A stretch of DNA of 64,000 nt from Microbacterium ginsengiterrae (lineage in GTDB: Bacteria > Actinomycetota > Actinomycetes > Actinomycetales > Microbacteriaceae), in the NCBI RefSeq assembly GCF_014205075.1, contig NZ_JACHMU010000001.1:1178001-1242000 (forward strand). The letters are read 5' to 3'. Within the stretch, counting starts at the first letter, position 1, and the number at the start of each line of letters is the position of its first letter. The translations under genes were made by a program, and so were the position numbers. Positions 26,162 through 35,647 of the stretch are shown here, piece after piece. The notes below the pieces were generated by a model that saw nothing but the letters and a program-made list of their open reading frames with translations, searched no databases and had not been told where the DNA came from.

Positions 26162-27589
26162 TCAGCCCCGGGCGGCCCACCAGTCGCGCAGGCGCTGCTC
26201 GGCGACATCGGGGCCGAGCACACCCTCGTCGAGGCGCAGGTCGAGAAGGAATCGGTACGCCTCGCCGACCTCTCGACCGGGAGAGATGCCGAGTATCTCC
26301 TGGATCCGGTTTCCGTCGAGCTCCGGCCGCATGGCATCGAGCTCCTCCTGCTCACGGAGGTCGGCGATGCGCTTCTCGATGTCGTCGTACGCCGACGCGA
26401 GACGCTGGGCCTTGCGACGGTTGCGCGTGGTGACATCGGCGCGGGTGAGGATGTGCAGGCGCTCGAGCAGATCGCCGGCGTCGCGGACGTACCGGCGGAC
26501 GGCGGCGTCGGTCCACGTCCCCTCCGCGTAGCCGAAGAAGCGCAGATGGAGCTCGATCAGCGTGGTCACGGCATCCGTCGTCTCACCGTCGAAGCGCAGC
26601 GCCTGCAGGCGCTTGCGCGCCATGCGCGACCCGACCACGTCGTGGTGATGGAACGTCACCGCGCCACCTGGTTCGAGCTTGCGGGTGCGCGGCTTGCCGA
26701 TGTCATGCAGCAGCGCGGCGATGCGCAGCGGCACATCGGGAGCCTCGCCGGGGTGCCGGGAGTGCTCGAGCTCGATCGCCTGCCGCAGCACGGTGAGCGA
26801 GTGCTCGTAGACGTCCTTGTGGTGGTGGTGCTCGTCCACCTCCAGGCGGAGGGCGCTCACCTCCGGCAGGAACTCCTCGACGAGCCCGGTGTCGACGAGG
26901 ACACGGATGCCGCGCACGGGGTCGTCCGTCTGCATGAGGCGCACGAGCTCACCCTGGATCCGCTCTGGGCTGACGATCTCGACGGTCTCACGCAGCCGCG
27001 TGATGGCGTCGCGCGTGTCCTCCGAGATCTCGAAACCCAGCTGCGCACTGAAGCGCGCCGCGCGGAGCATCCGCAGCGGGTCGTCGCCGAAGCTGACGCC
27101 GGGGTCGGTCGGAGTGCGCAGGATCCCGGCGACGAGATCCTCGACGCCGCCGGTCGGGTCCACGAGCTTGATCTCCGGCACCTGCAGCGCCATGGCGTTC
27201 ACCCGGAAGTCGCGGCGGACGAGGTCGCCGTCGATCGTGTCGCCGAACTCGACGGTGGGCTTGCGGGTGACGCCGTCGTAGCTGTCGGCGCGGTAGGTCG
27301 TGATCTCGACCTGCTCGCCGCGGACGCGTGCGCCGATGGTCCCGAACGCCCGGCCGATGTCCCACTGGGCGGAGGAGATCGGCGTGACGATGCGCAGGAT
27401 CTCATCGGGCGACGCGTTGGTCGTGAAGTCGAGGTCGTTCACCTCGCGGCCCAGCAGCGCGTCGCGCACCGGTCCGCCGACGACGGCGAGTTCGAATCCG
27501 GCGTCAGCGAACGCCTCCGCGACCGCCGAGACGACCGATCCCTCAGCGAGCGCGCGCAGTCGTGCGAGCCCTTCGGCCATGTTCAGCAT
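26162..27589 (-). CDS. cca: CCA tRNA nucleotidyltransferase
   Basis: A 475-aa class II CCA-adding enzyme. The nucleotidyltransferase domain has GGPVRD (38-43), NDLDFTTNA (51-59) and DYTYR-like residues DSYDGVTRKPTVEFGD followed by RRDFRVNA; the neck and body follow, and an HD domain appears at ALLHDIGKPRTRK and FHHHDVVGSRMA. The enzyme adds or repairs the 3' CCA of tRNAs; the two tRNA genes in this window do not encode CCA, which fits. The start at 27589 is 8 nt after a TACGCT hexamer and thus near-leaderless. In many actinobacteria cca is close to the origin as here. Confidence 0.95.
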   Translation of the reverse strand: MLNMAEGLARLRALAEGSVVSAVAEAFADAGFELAVVGGPVRDALLGREVNDLDFTTNASPDEILRIVTPISSAQWDIGRAFGTIGARVRGEQVEITTYRADSYDGVTRKPTVEFGDTIDGDLVRRDFRVNAMALQVPEIKLVDPTGGVEDLVAGILRTPTDPGVSFGDDPLRMLRAARFSAQLGFEISEDTRDAITRLRETVEIVSPERIQGELVRLMQTDDPVRGIRVLVDTGLVEEFLPEVSALRLEVDEHHHHKDVYEHSLTVLRQAIELEHSRHPGEAPDVPLRIAALLHDIGKPRTRKLEPGGAVTFHHHDVVGSRMARKRLQALRFDGETTDAVTTLIELHLRFFGYAEGTWTDAAVRRYVRDAGDLLERLHILTRADVTTRNRRKAQRLASAYDDIEKRIADLREQEELDAMRPELDGNRIQEILGISPGREVGEAYRFLLDLRLDEGVLGPDVAEQRLRDWWAARG

Positions 27590-27596
27590 GGGTTCC

Positions 27597-27602
27597 AGCG
27601 TA
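27597..27602 (-). promoter_or_regulatory. -10 hexamer TACGCT, leaderless cca
   Basis: On the minus strand the hexamer ends 8 nt before the A of the start codon at 27589, giving a predicted leader of 0-1 nt. Confidence 0.6.
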
Positions 27603-27783
27603 CCGGGCGGCGTCGCCGCTCTCTGTGGGAAGAGCCTCGGCGTCGGCGGCGTGTGCCGGACCGCAACCGGCAACCCCGCGTTTACCGGGGCGTCTCCGAA
27701 GCGACCACCGGCGGCCACCTGGCTCCGGTCTGGTGGTCGTGGTCCGTGCAGCCGCACGCACCCCCACCATCCGAAGGACACTC

Positions 27784-30348
27784 ATGACAACCCAGTCCCC
27801 CGCCCTCAGACGGCGGCGTGCCGGACTCGCGTCCGCTGCGCTGCTGGCCGTCCTCGGCGGCTCGATGGCCGCGCCGGCCGTGGCCGCTCCGCCCGCACCG
27901 GAGGTGCCCGTCGAGCCGCTCATCACGACCACGTCGACCTGGCACTACTTGGACGACGGGAGCGACCCGTCCCCTGCCCCCGCCGGCATCCGCGACTGGA
28001 CCGCGCCGGAGTTCGACGACTCGGCGTGGCCGAGCGCACCAGGCAGCTTCGGCGCGAAGAACGGCCGTCTCGACAGGGTCGGCCCGCACACGCCCACGAC
28101 CCTGCTGAATCATTACCTGGACGGTGTGAGCGCTCCGACCGTTCCGACCTACTTCTTCCGCACGAGCTTCGATCTCGCCGAGGGCGTGGCCGATCAGGTC
28201 GCGTCGCTGCGCAGCACCATCACATACGACGACGCGATCGTCGTCTGGGTGAACGGAGTCAAGGTCGCCAGCTACGTCGACGGTCGCATCTCCGAGACGA
28301 CGAATGTCGAGTACGCCGGTGACAGCAACGGGGATCCGGTCAGCAGCACGTTCTCGGCCGATGCGGATGTCCTGCGCGACGGCCGCAACACCGTCGCGGT
28401 CGCGCTCCACCAGGACCGTGACAACAGCTCGGACATCTACTTCGACATGTCCTCGCTCGCCCTCATCCCGGCATCCGAACCAGGGCAGCCGGTGGTCGCG
28501 CCCCCGACCCGGATCGTGCTGACGCCCACCGAGACGCCGTCGACCTCGCAGTCGTTCTCCTGGCTGGCGGGTGACGCCTCGCACACGACGGGACAGGTGC
28601 AGATCGTCCCGTCGTCCGGTGGCGAGACGCGCACGGTGGACGCGTATTCGGCCGGCGTGGCCGGGAGCAACCCGAACCAGCACTTCTCGGCGACGGTCGA
28701 CGCGCTCGCGCCGGCGACCGAATACGACTATCGCGTCGGGCTGGAGGGCAGTTGGAGCGACTGGTTCACGTTCCGCACCGAGGATCCGAACGCGACCGAC
28801 TTCCAGTTCGTCTACTACGGCGACGCGCAGATCGGACTCGACTCGACGTGGCCGAGCGTGGTGGCCCAGGCCGAGGCCACCGCCCCGCGATCCATCGGCT
28901 CTGTGCATGCAGGCGATCTCATCAACACCTCCGGGAACGACACCGAGTGGATGAACTGGTTCCTCGGCATGCAGGGCTCCGCGGTCAGCACGAATGTGAT
29001 GGCGGCGCCGGGCAACCACGAGTACTCCGGTGACAAGACGCTCTCCACGTGGAAGGCGAACTTCGAGTACCCGCGCAACAACCCCTCGGTGGAGTCGATC
29101 GGCGAGCTCGCCGACCTCGCGAAGGGAGAGTCGGACGTCGCTCGCCAATACGCCGCGTACTTCGCGCACTGGGCCGAGTTCGCCACCGAGACCGTCTACT
29201 ACACGGACTACCAGGACGTGCGGTTCATCACGCTCAACGCGACCCGCGACACCACGTTCCTCACCCCGAACGGTCTGCCGGGCTGCTCCGGCGACGAATG
29301 CCCCTCAGCGCGGGTCGCCGAGCTGTGGACGAAGTTCCAGGCGGCGTGGCTCGACGGCGTACTCGAGAACAGCCCGTCGAAGTGGAACGTCGTCACCTTC
29401 CACCAGCCGGTCTTCTCCACCTCGGCGGGCCGGGATGAACCGATCCTCCGCGCAGAGTGGGTCCCGGTGTTCCAGGACAACGACATCGACCTCGTGCTCA
29501 TGGGACACGACCACACCTATGCGCGCGGCTACGTGGACACGGACGCCACCGAGACCGCCGGCATCACCACCGGGCCGGTCTACGTCGTGTCGAACTCCGG
29601 CGCCAAGCACTACGAGCTCGAGAGCGACGAGAAGAACGTCTGGACGAACAACGGCGCCACGCAGGTCATCCGCGGCGCGGGGGTGACGACGTACCAGGTC
29701 ATCGACGTGTCCGAGGATCAGCTCGTCTACCGCTCCTACCTGGCGGAGAAGACGGCGGATGCGACGACCGAGCTTCCGGTCGGAGCGGTGTACGACGAGT
29801 TCACCGTCACGAAGGACGACGCCGGTCGCAAGTGGGTCACCGAGGCGGGGATCACGCCGCCCACCGACCCCGAGCCCGAGAGCCCCGGTGAGATCGCGCT
29901 CAGCGCACGCACGATCGCCGTGGGCGGCGAGCTCATGGTGTCCGGCTCGGGGTTCCCTGCGGGAGCGGAACTCGCCCTCGAGCTGCGTTCCACGCCGGTC
30001 TCGCTCGGCTCGGTCACCGTGGATGAGGACGGCGCGTTCGCGCAGGCGGTCACGATCCCTGCGGACACCGTGACCGGCGCGCACACGCTGGCGGTCATTC
30101 TGCCGGACGGTTCGGAGGTGACCGCAGAGATCACCGTGACCGCGGCGGACGAGAACGCCGGCCCGGGCCAGGGCGGCGGCGCCGACGGCGGGGCAGCGGA
30201 CGGCGCAGGCTCCGGCGGTTCGGTCGCCGAGGGCGATCTCGCCATCACGGGCGCCGACAGCACCGCGCTCATCACCGGCGCCCTCGTGCTGCTGGCGCTC
30301 GGACTCGGCCTGTTCGCGATGCGTCGCCGACTGCGCACGCACGACTGA
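27784..30348 (+). CDS. Cell-wall-anchored purple-acid-type metallophosphoesterase
   Basis: An 854-aa exported protein. Residues 1-36 are a signal peptide with an RRRRAG-type n-region and an AAPAVAA cleavage area. Residues about 40-240 look like a galactose-binding beta-sandwich; about 245-335 is an FN3-like purple acid phosphatase N-domain; about 340-620 is the calcineurin-like catalytic domain with YYGDAQ, HAGDLIN, APGNHEYS, TFHQP and GHDHTYARG, which supply the dimetal ligands. An Ig-like domain and a Gly-rich linker follow. The C-terminus has LAITG at 819-823, a hydrophobic helix and an RRRLR tail: a class E-type sortase signal. It would hydrolyse phosphate esters at the cell surface. Confidence 0.92.
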   Translation: MTTQSPALRRRRAGLASAALLAVLGGSMAAPAVAAPPAPEVPVEPLITTTSTWHYLDDGSDPSPAPAGIRDWTAPEFDDSAWPSAPGSFGAKNGRLDRVGPHTPTTLLNHYLDGVSAPTVPTYFFRTSFDLAEGVADQVASLRSTITYDDAIVVWVNGVKVASYVDGRISETTNVEYAGDSNGDPVSSTFSADADVLRDGRNTVAVALHQDRDNSSDIYFDMSSLALIPASEPGQPVVAPPTRIVLTPTETPSTSQSFSWLAGDASHTTGQVQIVPSSGGETRTVDAYSAGVAGSNPNQHFSATVDALAPATEYDYRVGLEGSWSDWFTFRTEDPNATDFQFVYYGDAQIGLDSTWPSVVAQAEATAPRSIGSVHAGDLINTSGNDTEWMNWFLGMQGSAVSTNVMAAPGNHEYSGDKTLSTWKANFEYPRNNPSVESIGELADLAKGESDVARQYAAYFAHWAEFATETVYYTDYQDVRFITLNATRDTTFLTPNGLPGCSGDECPSARVAELWTKFQAAWLDGVLENSPSKWNVVTFHQPVFSTSAGRDEPILRAEWVPVFQDNDIDLVLMGHDHTYARGYVDTDATETAGITTGPVYVVSNSGAKHYELESDEKNVWTNNGATQVIRGAGVTTYQVIDVSEDQLVYRSYLAEKTADATTELPVGAVYDEFTVTKDDAGRKWVTEAGITPPTDPEPESPGEIALSARTIAVGGELMVSGSGFPAGAELALELRSTPVSLGSVTVDEDGAFAQAVTIPADTVTGAHTLAVILPDGSEVTAEITVTAADENAGPGQGGGADGGAADGAGSGGSVAEGDLAITGADSTALITGALVLLALGLGLFAMRRRLRTHD

Positions 30349-30371
30349 GCGCGCACGGCCGCCGTGCACAC

Positions 30372-30409
30372 CGATGCCCCGCCGGATCCTCGGATTCGGC
30401 GGGGCATCG
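30372..30409. terminator. Bidirectional terminator between convergent genes
   Basis: A perfect 12-bp stem CGATGCCCCGCC (30372-30383) with its complement at 30398-30409 and a 14-nt loop, placed between two convergent stop codons. Confidence 0.8.
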
Positions 30410-30418
30410 TGCTGTCGG

Positions 30419-30703
30419 TCAGTGACCGGTGATGTCGCGGAGGTCCCTGGCATGCCGGGTGTTGGACGAGACGAGGCTCGCGCTGAGGATGCCGCCTCCG
30501 ATCACCGCGATGGCGACGATGATCCAGATCCCCATGTCCGGGTCCACGAGGCGGAGCACGTAGACCGCGAGGAGGGCGGCGACGATCACCAGCCCCTCGA
30601 TGAGGGCGAACACCATGATGAAACGGCTCTGGCGCTGCCTGTGCCGTCGCTGCAACTCGTCCACGCGGGGGTCGTTCGAACTGGAGTTCAGCGAATAGCT
30701 CAT
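30419..30703 (-). CDS. Small two-helix membrane protein
   Basis: A 94-aa protein with a Gln/Arg-rich cytoplasmic start (DELQRRHRQRQSRF), two transmembrane helices (FALIEGLVIVAALLAVYVL and IWIIVAIAVIGGGILSASLV) and a charged tail. Its function is unknown. The ATG at 30703 is exactly 7 nt after TAACCT on the minus strand, so it is leaderless. It is convergent with the phosphatase gene. Confidence 0.8.
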   Translation of the reverse strand: MSYSLNSSSNDPRVDELQRRHRQRQSRFIMVFALIEGLVIVAALLAVYVLRLVDPDMGIWIIVAIAVIGGGILSASLVSSNTRHARDLRDITGH

Positions 30704-30709
30704 CCCGGA

Positions 30710-30715
30710 AGGTTA
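30710..30715 (-). promoter_or_regulatory. -10 hexamer TAACCT, leaderless small membrane gene
   Basis: The hexamer ends 7 nt before the A of the start codon at 30703. Confidence 0.7.
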
Positions 30716-30770
30716 CTCACACCGACGGTCAGCCGGCCACGCGGGCGAGGCGACCGCGGACGAACCCGGC

Positions 30771-31823
30771 TCAGAGCGGGTAGCCCTCGACGGGTCCCTC
30801 CGTGTTCGGCTTCCACCCCAGCGCCGGCGCGACGTGCTCGGCGAAGGCCTGCAGCACGTGCAGGTTGTAGTCGACACCCAACTGGTTCGGGATCGTGAGC
30901 ATGACGGTGTCGGCGGCCATGACCGCCGAGTCCTGCTTCAGCTGCGAGATCAGCACGTCCGGCTCGGCCGCATAGGTCTTGCCGAAGGTGGAGCGGAAGC
31001 CGTCGATCACGCCGATCTGGTCGCCGCTGTCCTCGCTCCGCAGACCGAAGTACGCCCGATCCATGTCGTTGACGAGGGGGAAGATGCTGCGACTGACGGA
31101 CACGCGCGGCGTCCCGGTGTGGCCTGCCGCCTTGTACGCGGCGCGGTACTGATCGATCTGCTCACGCTGCAGCTCGTGGAACGGCACGCCGGGGGCCTCG
31201 GTGAGCAGAGTCGAGCTCATGAGGTTCAGGCCCTTGCGGCCGGTCTCCTCGGCCGTCGCCCGTGACCCGGAGCCCCACCAGATGTGGTCGCGCAGCGTCG
31301 CGGATCGGGGTTCGATCGCCAGGTAGCGCCCCTCGCCGACCTGTGCGGGGTCGCCCTGCACGACGCCCGCGCCGTCGATGGCCTCGAGGAAGAAGTCGAA
31401 CTTGTCACGGGCGAGGTCGCCACCGCGCGGGTCCTGTGACCCGACGTAACCGAACGCCTCGTAGCCGCGCAGTGCCGTCTCGGGTGAACCGCGGCTGACA
31501 CCGAGCGCGATGCGTCCTCGGGCGATGAGATCCAGCGAGGCCGCCTCCTCAGCGAACTGCAGCGGGTTCTCGTAGCGCATGTCGATGACCCCGGTGCCGA
31601 CCTCGATGCGCTGCGTCTTGGCGGCCATCGCGGCCAGCAGCGGCATGGGCGATGCGGCCTGCGGCGCGAAGTGGTGCACCCGGACGTAGGCGCCGTTGAC
31701 ACCGATCTCGTCCGCGCCGACGGCGAGGTCGATCGTCTGGTGCAGCATGTCACCGGCGGTACGCGTGCCCGACCCGGGAACCGGCGCGTAGTGGCCGAAC
31801 GAGAGGAATCCGAAAGCCTTCAT
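30771..31823 (-). CDS. LLM-class flavin-dependent oxidoreductase 3
   Basis: A 350-aa luciferase-like TIM-barrel enzyme: FGFLSFGHYAP, VRVHHFAPQ, KTQRIEVGTGVIDMRYENP, RIALGVSRGSPE, and WWGSGSRATAEETGRKG. It lacks the tandem partner and FNO gene seen at 9.4-12.3 kb, and the N-terminal HYAPV variant differs from those, so it belongs to another branch. Reduced flavin must come from elsewhere. The substrate is unknown. The ATG lies just downstream of the short dyad ATTCG-TT-CGAAT. The gene is 29 bp after the methyltransferase gene on the same strand and may be co-transcribed with it. Confidence 0.9.
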   Translation of the reverse strand: MKAFGFLSFGHYAPVPGSGTRTAGDMLHQTIDLAVGADEIGVNGAYVRVHHFAPQAASPMPLLAAMAAKTQRIEVGTGVIDMRYENPLQFAEEAASLDLIARGRIALGVSRGSPETALRGYEAFGYVGSQDPRGGDLARDKFDFFLEAIDGAGVVQGDPAQVGEGRYLAIEPRSATLRDHIWWGSGSRATAEETGRKGLNLMSSTLLTEAPGVPFHELQREQIDQYRAAYKAAGHTGTPRVSVSRSIFPLVNDMDRAYFGLRSEDSGDQIGVIDGFRSTFGKTYAAEPDVLISQLKQDSAVMAADTVMLTIPNQLGVDYNLHVLQAFAEHVAPALGWKPNTEGPVEGYPL

Positions 31824-31852
31824 GCTGTATTCGAACGAATGGATGCCGGTGG

Positions 31853-33370
31853 CTATTCCGCTGCGACGAGGATTCCGTCGCGCACGAGTTCACGGATGCG
31901 CGGCTCGAGCTCACCCCACAGCTCGTCCAACGGGACCTCGAACAGGTCGGCGAGCGCGCCGGCGATCTGCGCGACGGTGAGCTCTCCGTCGCAGGCGCCG
32001 ACGAATCCGGCGAGCGCGGGGTCCACGGACACCGTCCGGCCGAACCCGCTGCCCTGCCGCAGCTCGATGACGCTGGGATCGTCGTTGCCCGGCATGTAGT
32101 GCCGCGCCTCGGTGACATCCGGCGCGGTGATGAGGGTCTGCGGGATGCCGCCGCGGAGCACGTCGTGTGCGGCCAACCCGTCGCGGAGGGCCCGGCCAGG
32201 GGCGGGCAGCGACTGCGACAGCCGCTCGAACCGCCGCATCGGGTCGCTCCCGGCATCCGGACGACGAAGCAGCACGTAACCGAAGCCGACAGCGGTGACG
32301 CCGCGCACGCCGAAGTCGTCCAGCCAGGCGCGCAGCATCCGCTCGAACGCCGGATCGCGAGGGGTCGTCCCGCCGTCCCTGATCCACAGTTCCGCGTATT
32401 CGAGCGGAGTGAGCTCCTCGCGCTCGATGACCCACGCGTCCAGCGCGGGGTCGATCCAGCCCTCGAGGCGGCGGAGGCCGGCGGTCACCGCGCCACCGGA
32501 ACGACGCGACTCCCAGTTGCCGAGCAACTGTGCGATGCCGCCGGGGCGGAGATGCGCCGGTGCGTCGCGCACGAACTGCTCCACGAGCGCGTCGCCGACG
32601 AGGCCCCCGTCGCGGTACTCGTACGCCGTGACGCCGTCGACGCGAGGGGTGATGACGAACGGGGGGTTCGAGACGATGAGATCGAAGGCCTCACCGGCGA
32701 CGGGTTCGAACATGCTGCCCTGCCGGAACGTGATGTTCCCCACACCGTTCAGCCGCGCGTTCAGCGCGGCGAAGGCGAGTGCCCTCGCGGAGACGTCGGT
32801 CGCCACGACCTCCCCCGCGTGGCGGGACACCAGCAGGGCCTGGATGCCGCACCCGGTGCCGAGATCGAGTGCCCGTCCCACCGACATCGGCACGACGAGT
32901 TCGGCGAGCGTCCGGGATGCCCCGCCCACACCGAGCACGTGATCCGCCGGCAGTGCGCTGCCGAGCGCCGTCTCGTCGAGGTCGCTGGCGATCCACCATT
33001 CCCCGACGCCGTCCGCGTCCACGAACGACTGCGGTCGCACGAGCACCTCGGGGCTGACGAGGTCCGCGTCCACACGCGCGAGTCCCAGAGCCTCGAGACC
33101 CTCGACACCGAGCCGAGGCAGGGCGCCGGCGACAGGGGCGACCGGCTGCGGCATCCCGAGCACGAACAGACGCCCCAGCGTCGCGAGGGGCCCGTCATCG
33201 CCCGCGATCGCGCGCAGCAGCGGCTCGCTCAGACCGCGTCCGAGGGCGTCGTCCGCTTCCTCACCCCACAGGCGCCGGAGGGGCTCGGAACGGAAGTCCA
33301 CGGCATCCAGATCAGCGGCCAGCGCCGAGACGAGAGCGGGATCGGGCACAGGCGGAAGGGCGTCGGACAC
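31853..33370 (-). CDS. SAM-dependent methyltransferase with NPPF motif (HemK-like)
   Basis: A 505-aa protein. Residues 1-150 are an N-terminal domain of unknown role; the Rossmann SAM fold has DLGTGCG at 169-175, the acidic ATDVS after strand 2, and the NPPF motif at 235-238, which in HemK/RlmG-type enzymes positions an amide or exocyclic amino group. The C-terminal 130 residues are an extra domain. NPPF enzymes methylate glutamine of release factors, adenine or guanine in rRNA; the target here is unclear. GTG at 33370 is 7-8 nt after TAGAGT, so it is leaderless; an in-frame GTG lies three codons upstream. It is divergent from the DUF6049 gene. Confidence 0.88.
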   Translation of the reverse strand: MSDALPPVPDPALVSALAADLDAVDFRSEPLRRLWGEEADDALGRGLSEPLLRAIAGDDGPLATLGRLFVLGMPQPVAPVAGALPRLGVEGLEALGLARVDADLVSPEVLVRPQSFVDADGVGEWWIASDLDETALGSALPADHVLGVGGASRTLAELVVPMSVGRALDLGTGCGIQALLVSRHAGEVVATDVSARALAFAALNARLNGVGNITFRQGSMFEPVAGEAFDLIVSNPPFVITPRVDGVTAYEYRDGGLVGDALVEQFVRDAPAHLRPGGIAQLLGNWESRRSGGAVTAGLRRLEGWIDPALDAWVIEREELTPLEYAELWIRDGGTTPRDPAFERMLRAWLDDFGVRGVTAVGFGYVLLRRPDAGSDPMRRFERLSQSLPAPGRALRDGLAAHDVLRGGIPQTLITAPDVTEARHYMPGNDDPSVIELRQGSGFGRTVSVDPALAGFVGACDGELTVAQIAGALADLFEVPLDELWGELEPRIRELVRDGILVAAE

Positions 33371-33377
33371 GGCCGTC

Positions 33378-33383
33378 ACTCTA
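33378..33383 (-). promoter_or_regulatory. -10 hexamer TAGAGT, leaderless methyltransferase gene
   Basis: Ends 8 nt before the first base of the GTG at 33370, so the leader would be 0-1 nt. It excludes the in-frame upstream GTG, which overlaps the hexamer. Confidence 0.6.
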
Positions 33384-33415
33384 CGCGCCTTCAGCGTTCC
33401 CAGAACGCACCCGCC

Positions 33416-33421
33416 TAGAAT
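33416..33421 (+). promoter_or_regulatory. -10 hexamer TAGAAT, DUF6049 gene
   Basis: A good -10 element 53 bp before the TTG start of the plus-strand gene; together with 33378-33383 it defines two divergent promoters. The predicted leader is about 45 nt and contains the CCGGAG ribosome binding site. Confidence 0.5.
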
Positions 33422-33473
33422 TGCCTGGTCAGAGCTCACGGGTGTCCCCATCGCCCGAGGAAGACCGGAGACG

Positions 33474-35558
33474 TTGATCAGCCCCCGAACCGGCACGCGC
33501 GCCCGCGCGCACCGCATCACCTGCGGTGCTCTCGCGTCGGCCCTCGCCCTCGGGTTCTTCGCCGGCGCTGACGTGTCGGCGGCTCCTCCAGCAGTCGCCG
33601 ATGTGGCCGCCCCGGACGACGAGGGGGCGGCTCGGCTCACGCTCAGCGCCGGTCGCCACGGCGTCGTCAGCCCTGACAGCTCCATGATCGCCACGGTCAC
33701 GATCGACAACGACAGCGGAGAACCCGTGCCCGCCGGACAGGTCACGGTCGAGATCAACAGGACCCCGCTCGCCGACGTCGACGCGCTCACCACCTGGCTG
33801 GACACCGGCGACGCGGCGGGGACGTTCACCGCCATCGGTTCGGAGGAGTCCGACGAGGTCGCCGGATCGGGGTCCGCCACGACATCCGTCAGTGCGCCGG
33901 CCACGGCGCTGGACGACGTCGATCCCGGCGTCTACCCGATCAGGAGCCGGTTGTCGACGGAGGCGGGATCGGCCGTCCTCGACGCCTCCAGCGTGCTGAT
34001 CGTGAAAGCGGACAGCGATCGTCCGGTCACCGTGCTCGTCCCGATCACCGCGACCCCCGCCGATGGCGGGCTGCTCACGGCCGATGAACTCGCCGTCCTC
34101 ACCGCGCCCGACGGCGCGCTCACCGAGCAGCTCGACGGCGTCGCCGGGTCGTCGGCCGTGCTCGCCGTCGACCCTCTCATCCCCGCCGCGATCCGCGCCC
34201 TCGGCACCACCGCACCGGAGGCGGCCCTCAGCTGGTTGAACCGGCTCGAGTCCCTCTCCAACGAGCGTTTCGCGCTGCAGGCCGGTGACGCGGACGCCAC
34301 GGTGCAGGCACGCGCCGGCCTCCCCCGCCTGCTCGAACCGCTTCCGCTCACGCCGTTCCTCATCCCGGCGAACTTCGCCGACCCGACGGCGACGCCGACA
34401 CCCTCCCCCGCGCCGACCGCGGTGGAGCCGGAGATCCCCTCGCTCGAGGAGCTCACCGAGATCCGCAACAGCGAGACCGGCATCCTGTGGCCGCTCGGTG
34501 ATGTGCAGACCGCCGATCTGTCGGTGTTCGACGACTATCTGGCCACGGACGCGACGACCATCCTGCCCTCCACCTCGTTCTCCGCTCTGGGTTCGTCCGT
34601 CGTCGACGTCGACGGACACCGGGTGCTGGCCGTGGCCGCTGACGCGTCGGCGACGCTGTCCGCCGCCGCCGCGTCCGACGACAGCGCGCTGAGGGAGCAG
34701 GTGATCACCACGGGGATCGCCCAACTCGCGTTCGCCGATGCGATGCCGTCTCTCGTGATCGGGCTGGAGCGTGACGAGACCCGATCGGCACAGGCGCTGA
34801 GAGAGACGATCACCTCCCTGTCCACGATCGGGGACCTCACACCCCTGTCCGTGCTCGAGGAGGCCGACGCGGTCTCCGGCACGCTGCTCGGTGAGACCTC
34901 CGAAGCGCGCGCCGACATGCTGCGCACCCTCCTGAAGGGTGAGGAGCAGCTCACCGAGTTCTCGTCGATCCTCGACGACCCTCTCGCCCTGCTGTCACCC
35001 GAGCGCATCGAGATCATGCGTCTCATGGGCGTCGGCACCGCCGAGGAGCTCGCGGCGGGAGCAGCCGCACACGGCACCGACACCGCGGCGACCCTGAACG
35101 CCGTGAGCGTGCAGCAGCCCAGCCCCATCCAGCTGTTCACCTCGGCCGCCCCCCTTCCGGTGTGGGTGCGCAACGACCTCCCGTGGCCGGTGAACGTCAC
35201 GCTCACCTCCCGGCCGTCCGACGCCCGTCTGGACGTCCGGCCGCACACCGAGGTCGAGGCGCAGCCGGCGAGCAACACCCGCGTGAAGGTTCCGGTCGAG
35301 GCCCGCGTCGGCAGCGGCGTCCTCGACGTGCGCTTCGCGCTGACCTCGCCCACCGGCGTGCACATCGGCACCGACCAGACGGCGACCGTCACCGTCCGCG
35401 CGGAATGGGAGGGCATCGGCCTCGGCATCCTCGGCGGGATCATCGGTCTCCTGCTGGTGCTCGGTGTCGTCAGGACCGTCATCCGACGCCGCAAGGAACG
35501 CGCGACGGACGAGGCGGCGACCGCCTCAGCGGACGAGGGTCACAGCACCGGCACATGA
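33474..35558 (+). CDS. DUF6049 family exported membrane protein
   Basis: A 694-aa protein. Residues 1-40 are a signal peptide (RRTHRIT-like basic start, then ALASALALGFFAGADVSAA). The long extracytoplasmic part has Ser/Thr/Asp-rich beta modules, with a Pro-rich loop TPTPSPAPTAVEPE near residue 305. A C-terminal helix (LGILGGIIGLLLVLGVV) precedes a basic RRRKER tail, so it is anchored in the membrane from outside. It matches in position and shape the protein encoded upstream of murJ and trxB in many actinobacteria (Rv3909 in M. tuberculosis). The TTG start is preceded by CCGGAG; no better ATG exists. Confidence 0.85.
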   Translation: MISPRTGTRARAHRITCGALASALALGFFAGADVSAAPPAVADVAAPDDEGAARLTLSAGRHGVVSPDSSMIATVTIDNDSGEPVPAGQVTVEINRTPLADVDALTTWLDTGDAAGTFTAIGSEESDEVAGSGSATTSVSAPATALDDVDPGVYPIRSRLSTEAGSAVLDASSVLIVKADSDRPVTVLVPITATPADGGLLTADELAVLTAPDGALTEQLDGVAGSSAVLAVDPLIPAAIRALGTTAPEAALSWLNRLESLSNERFALQAGDADATVQARAGLPRLLEPLPLTPFLIPANFADPTATPTPSPAPTAVEPEIPSLEELTEIRNSETGILWPLGDVQTADLSVFDDYLATDATTILPSTSFSALGSSVVDVDGHRVLAVAADASATLSAAAASDDSALREQVITTGIAQLAFADAMPSLVIGLERDETRSAQALRETITSLSTIGDLTPLSVLEEADAVSGTLLGETSEARADMLRTLLKGEEQLTEFSSILDDPLALLSPERIEIMRLMGVGTAEELAAGAAAHGTDTAATLNAVSVQQPSPIQLFTSAAPLPVWVRNDLPWPVNVTLTSRPSDARLDVRPHTEVEAQPASNTRVKVPVEARVGSGVLDVRFALTSPTGVHIGTDQTATVTVRAEWEGIGLGILGGIIGLLLVLGVVRTVIRRRKERATDEAATASADEGHSTGT

Positions 35559-35647
35559 ACCTCCGCGCGGGAATGCCGCGCGGTTACGATGGGTTTCACC
35601 CAGGGACGCGTCCGCACGCGGATCTGCACGCGAAGAAGAGAGAGCAC

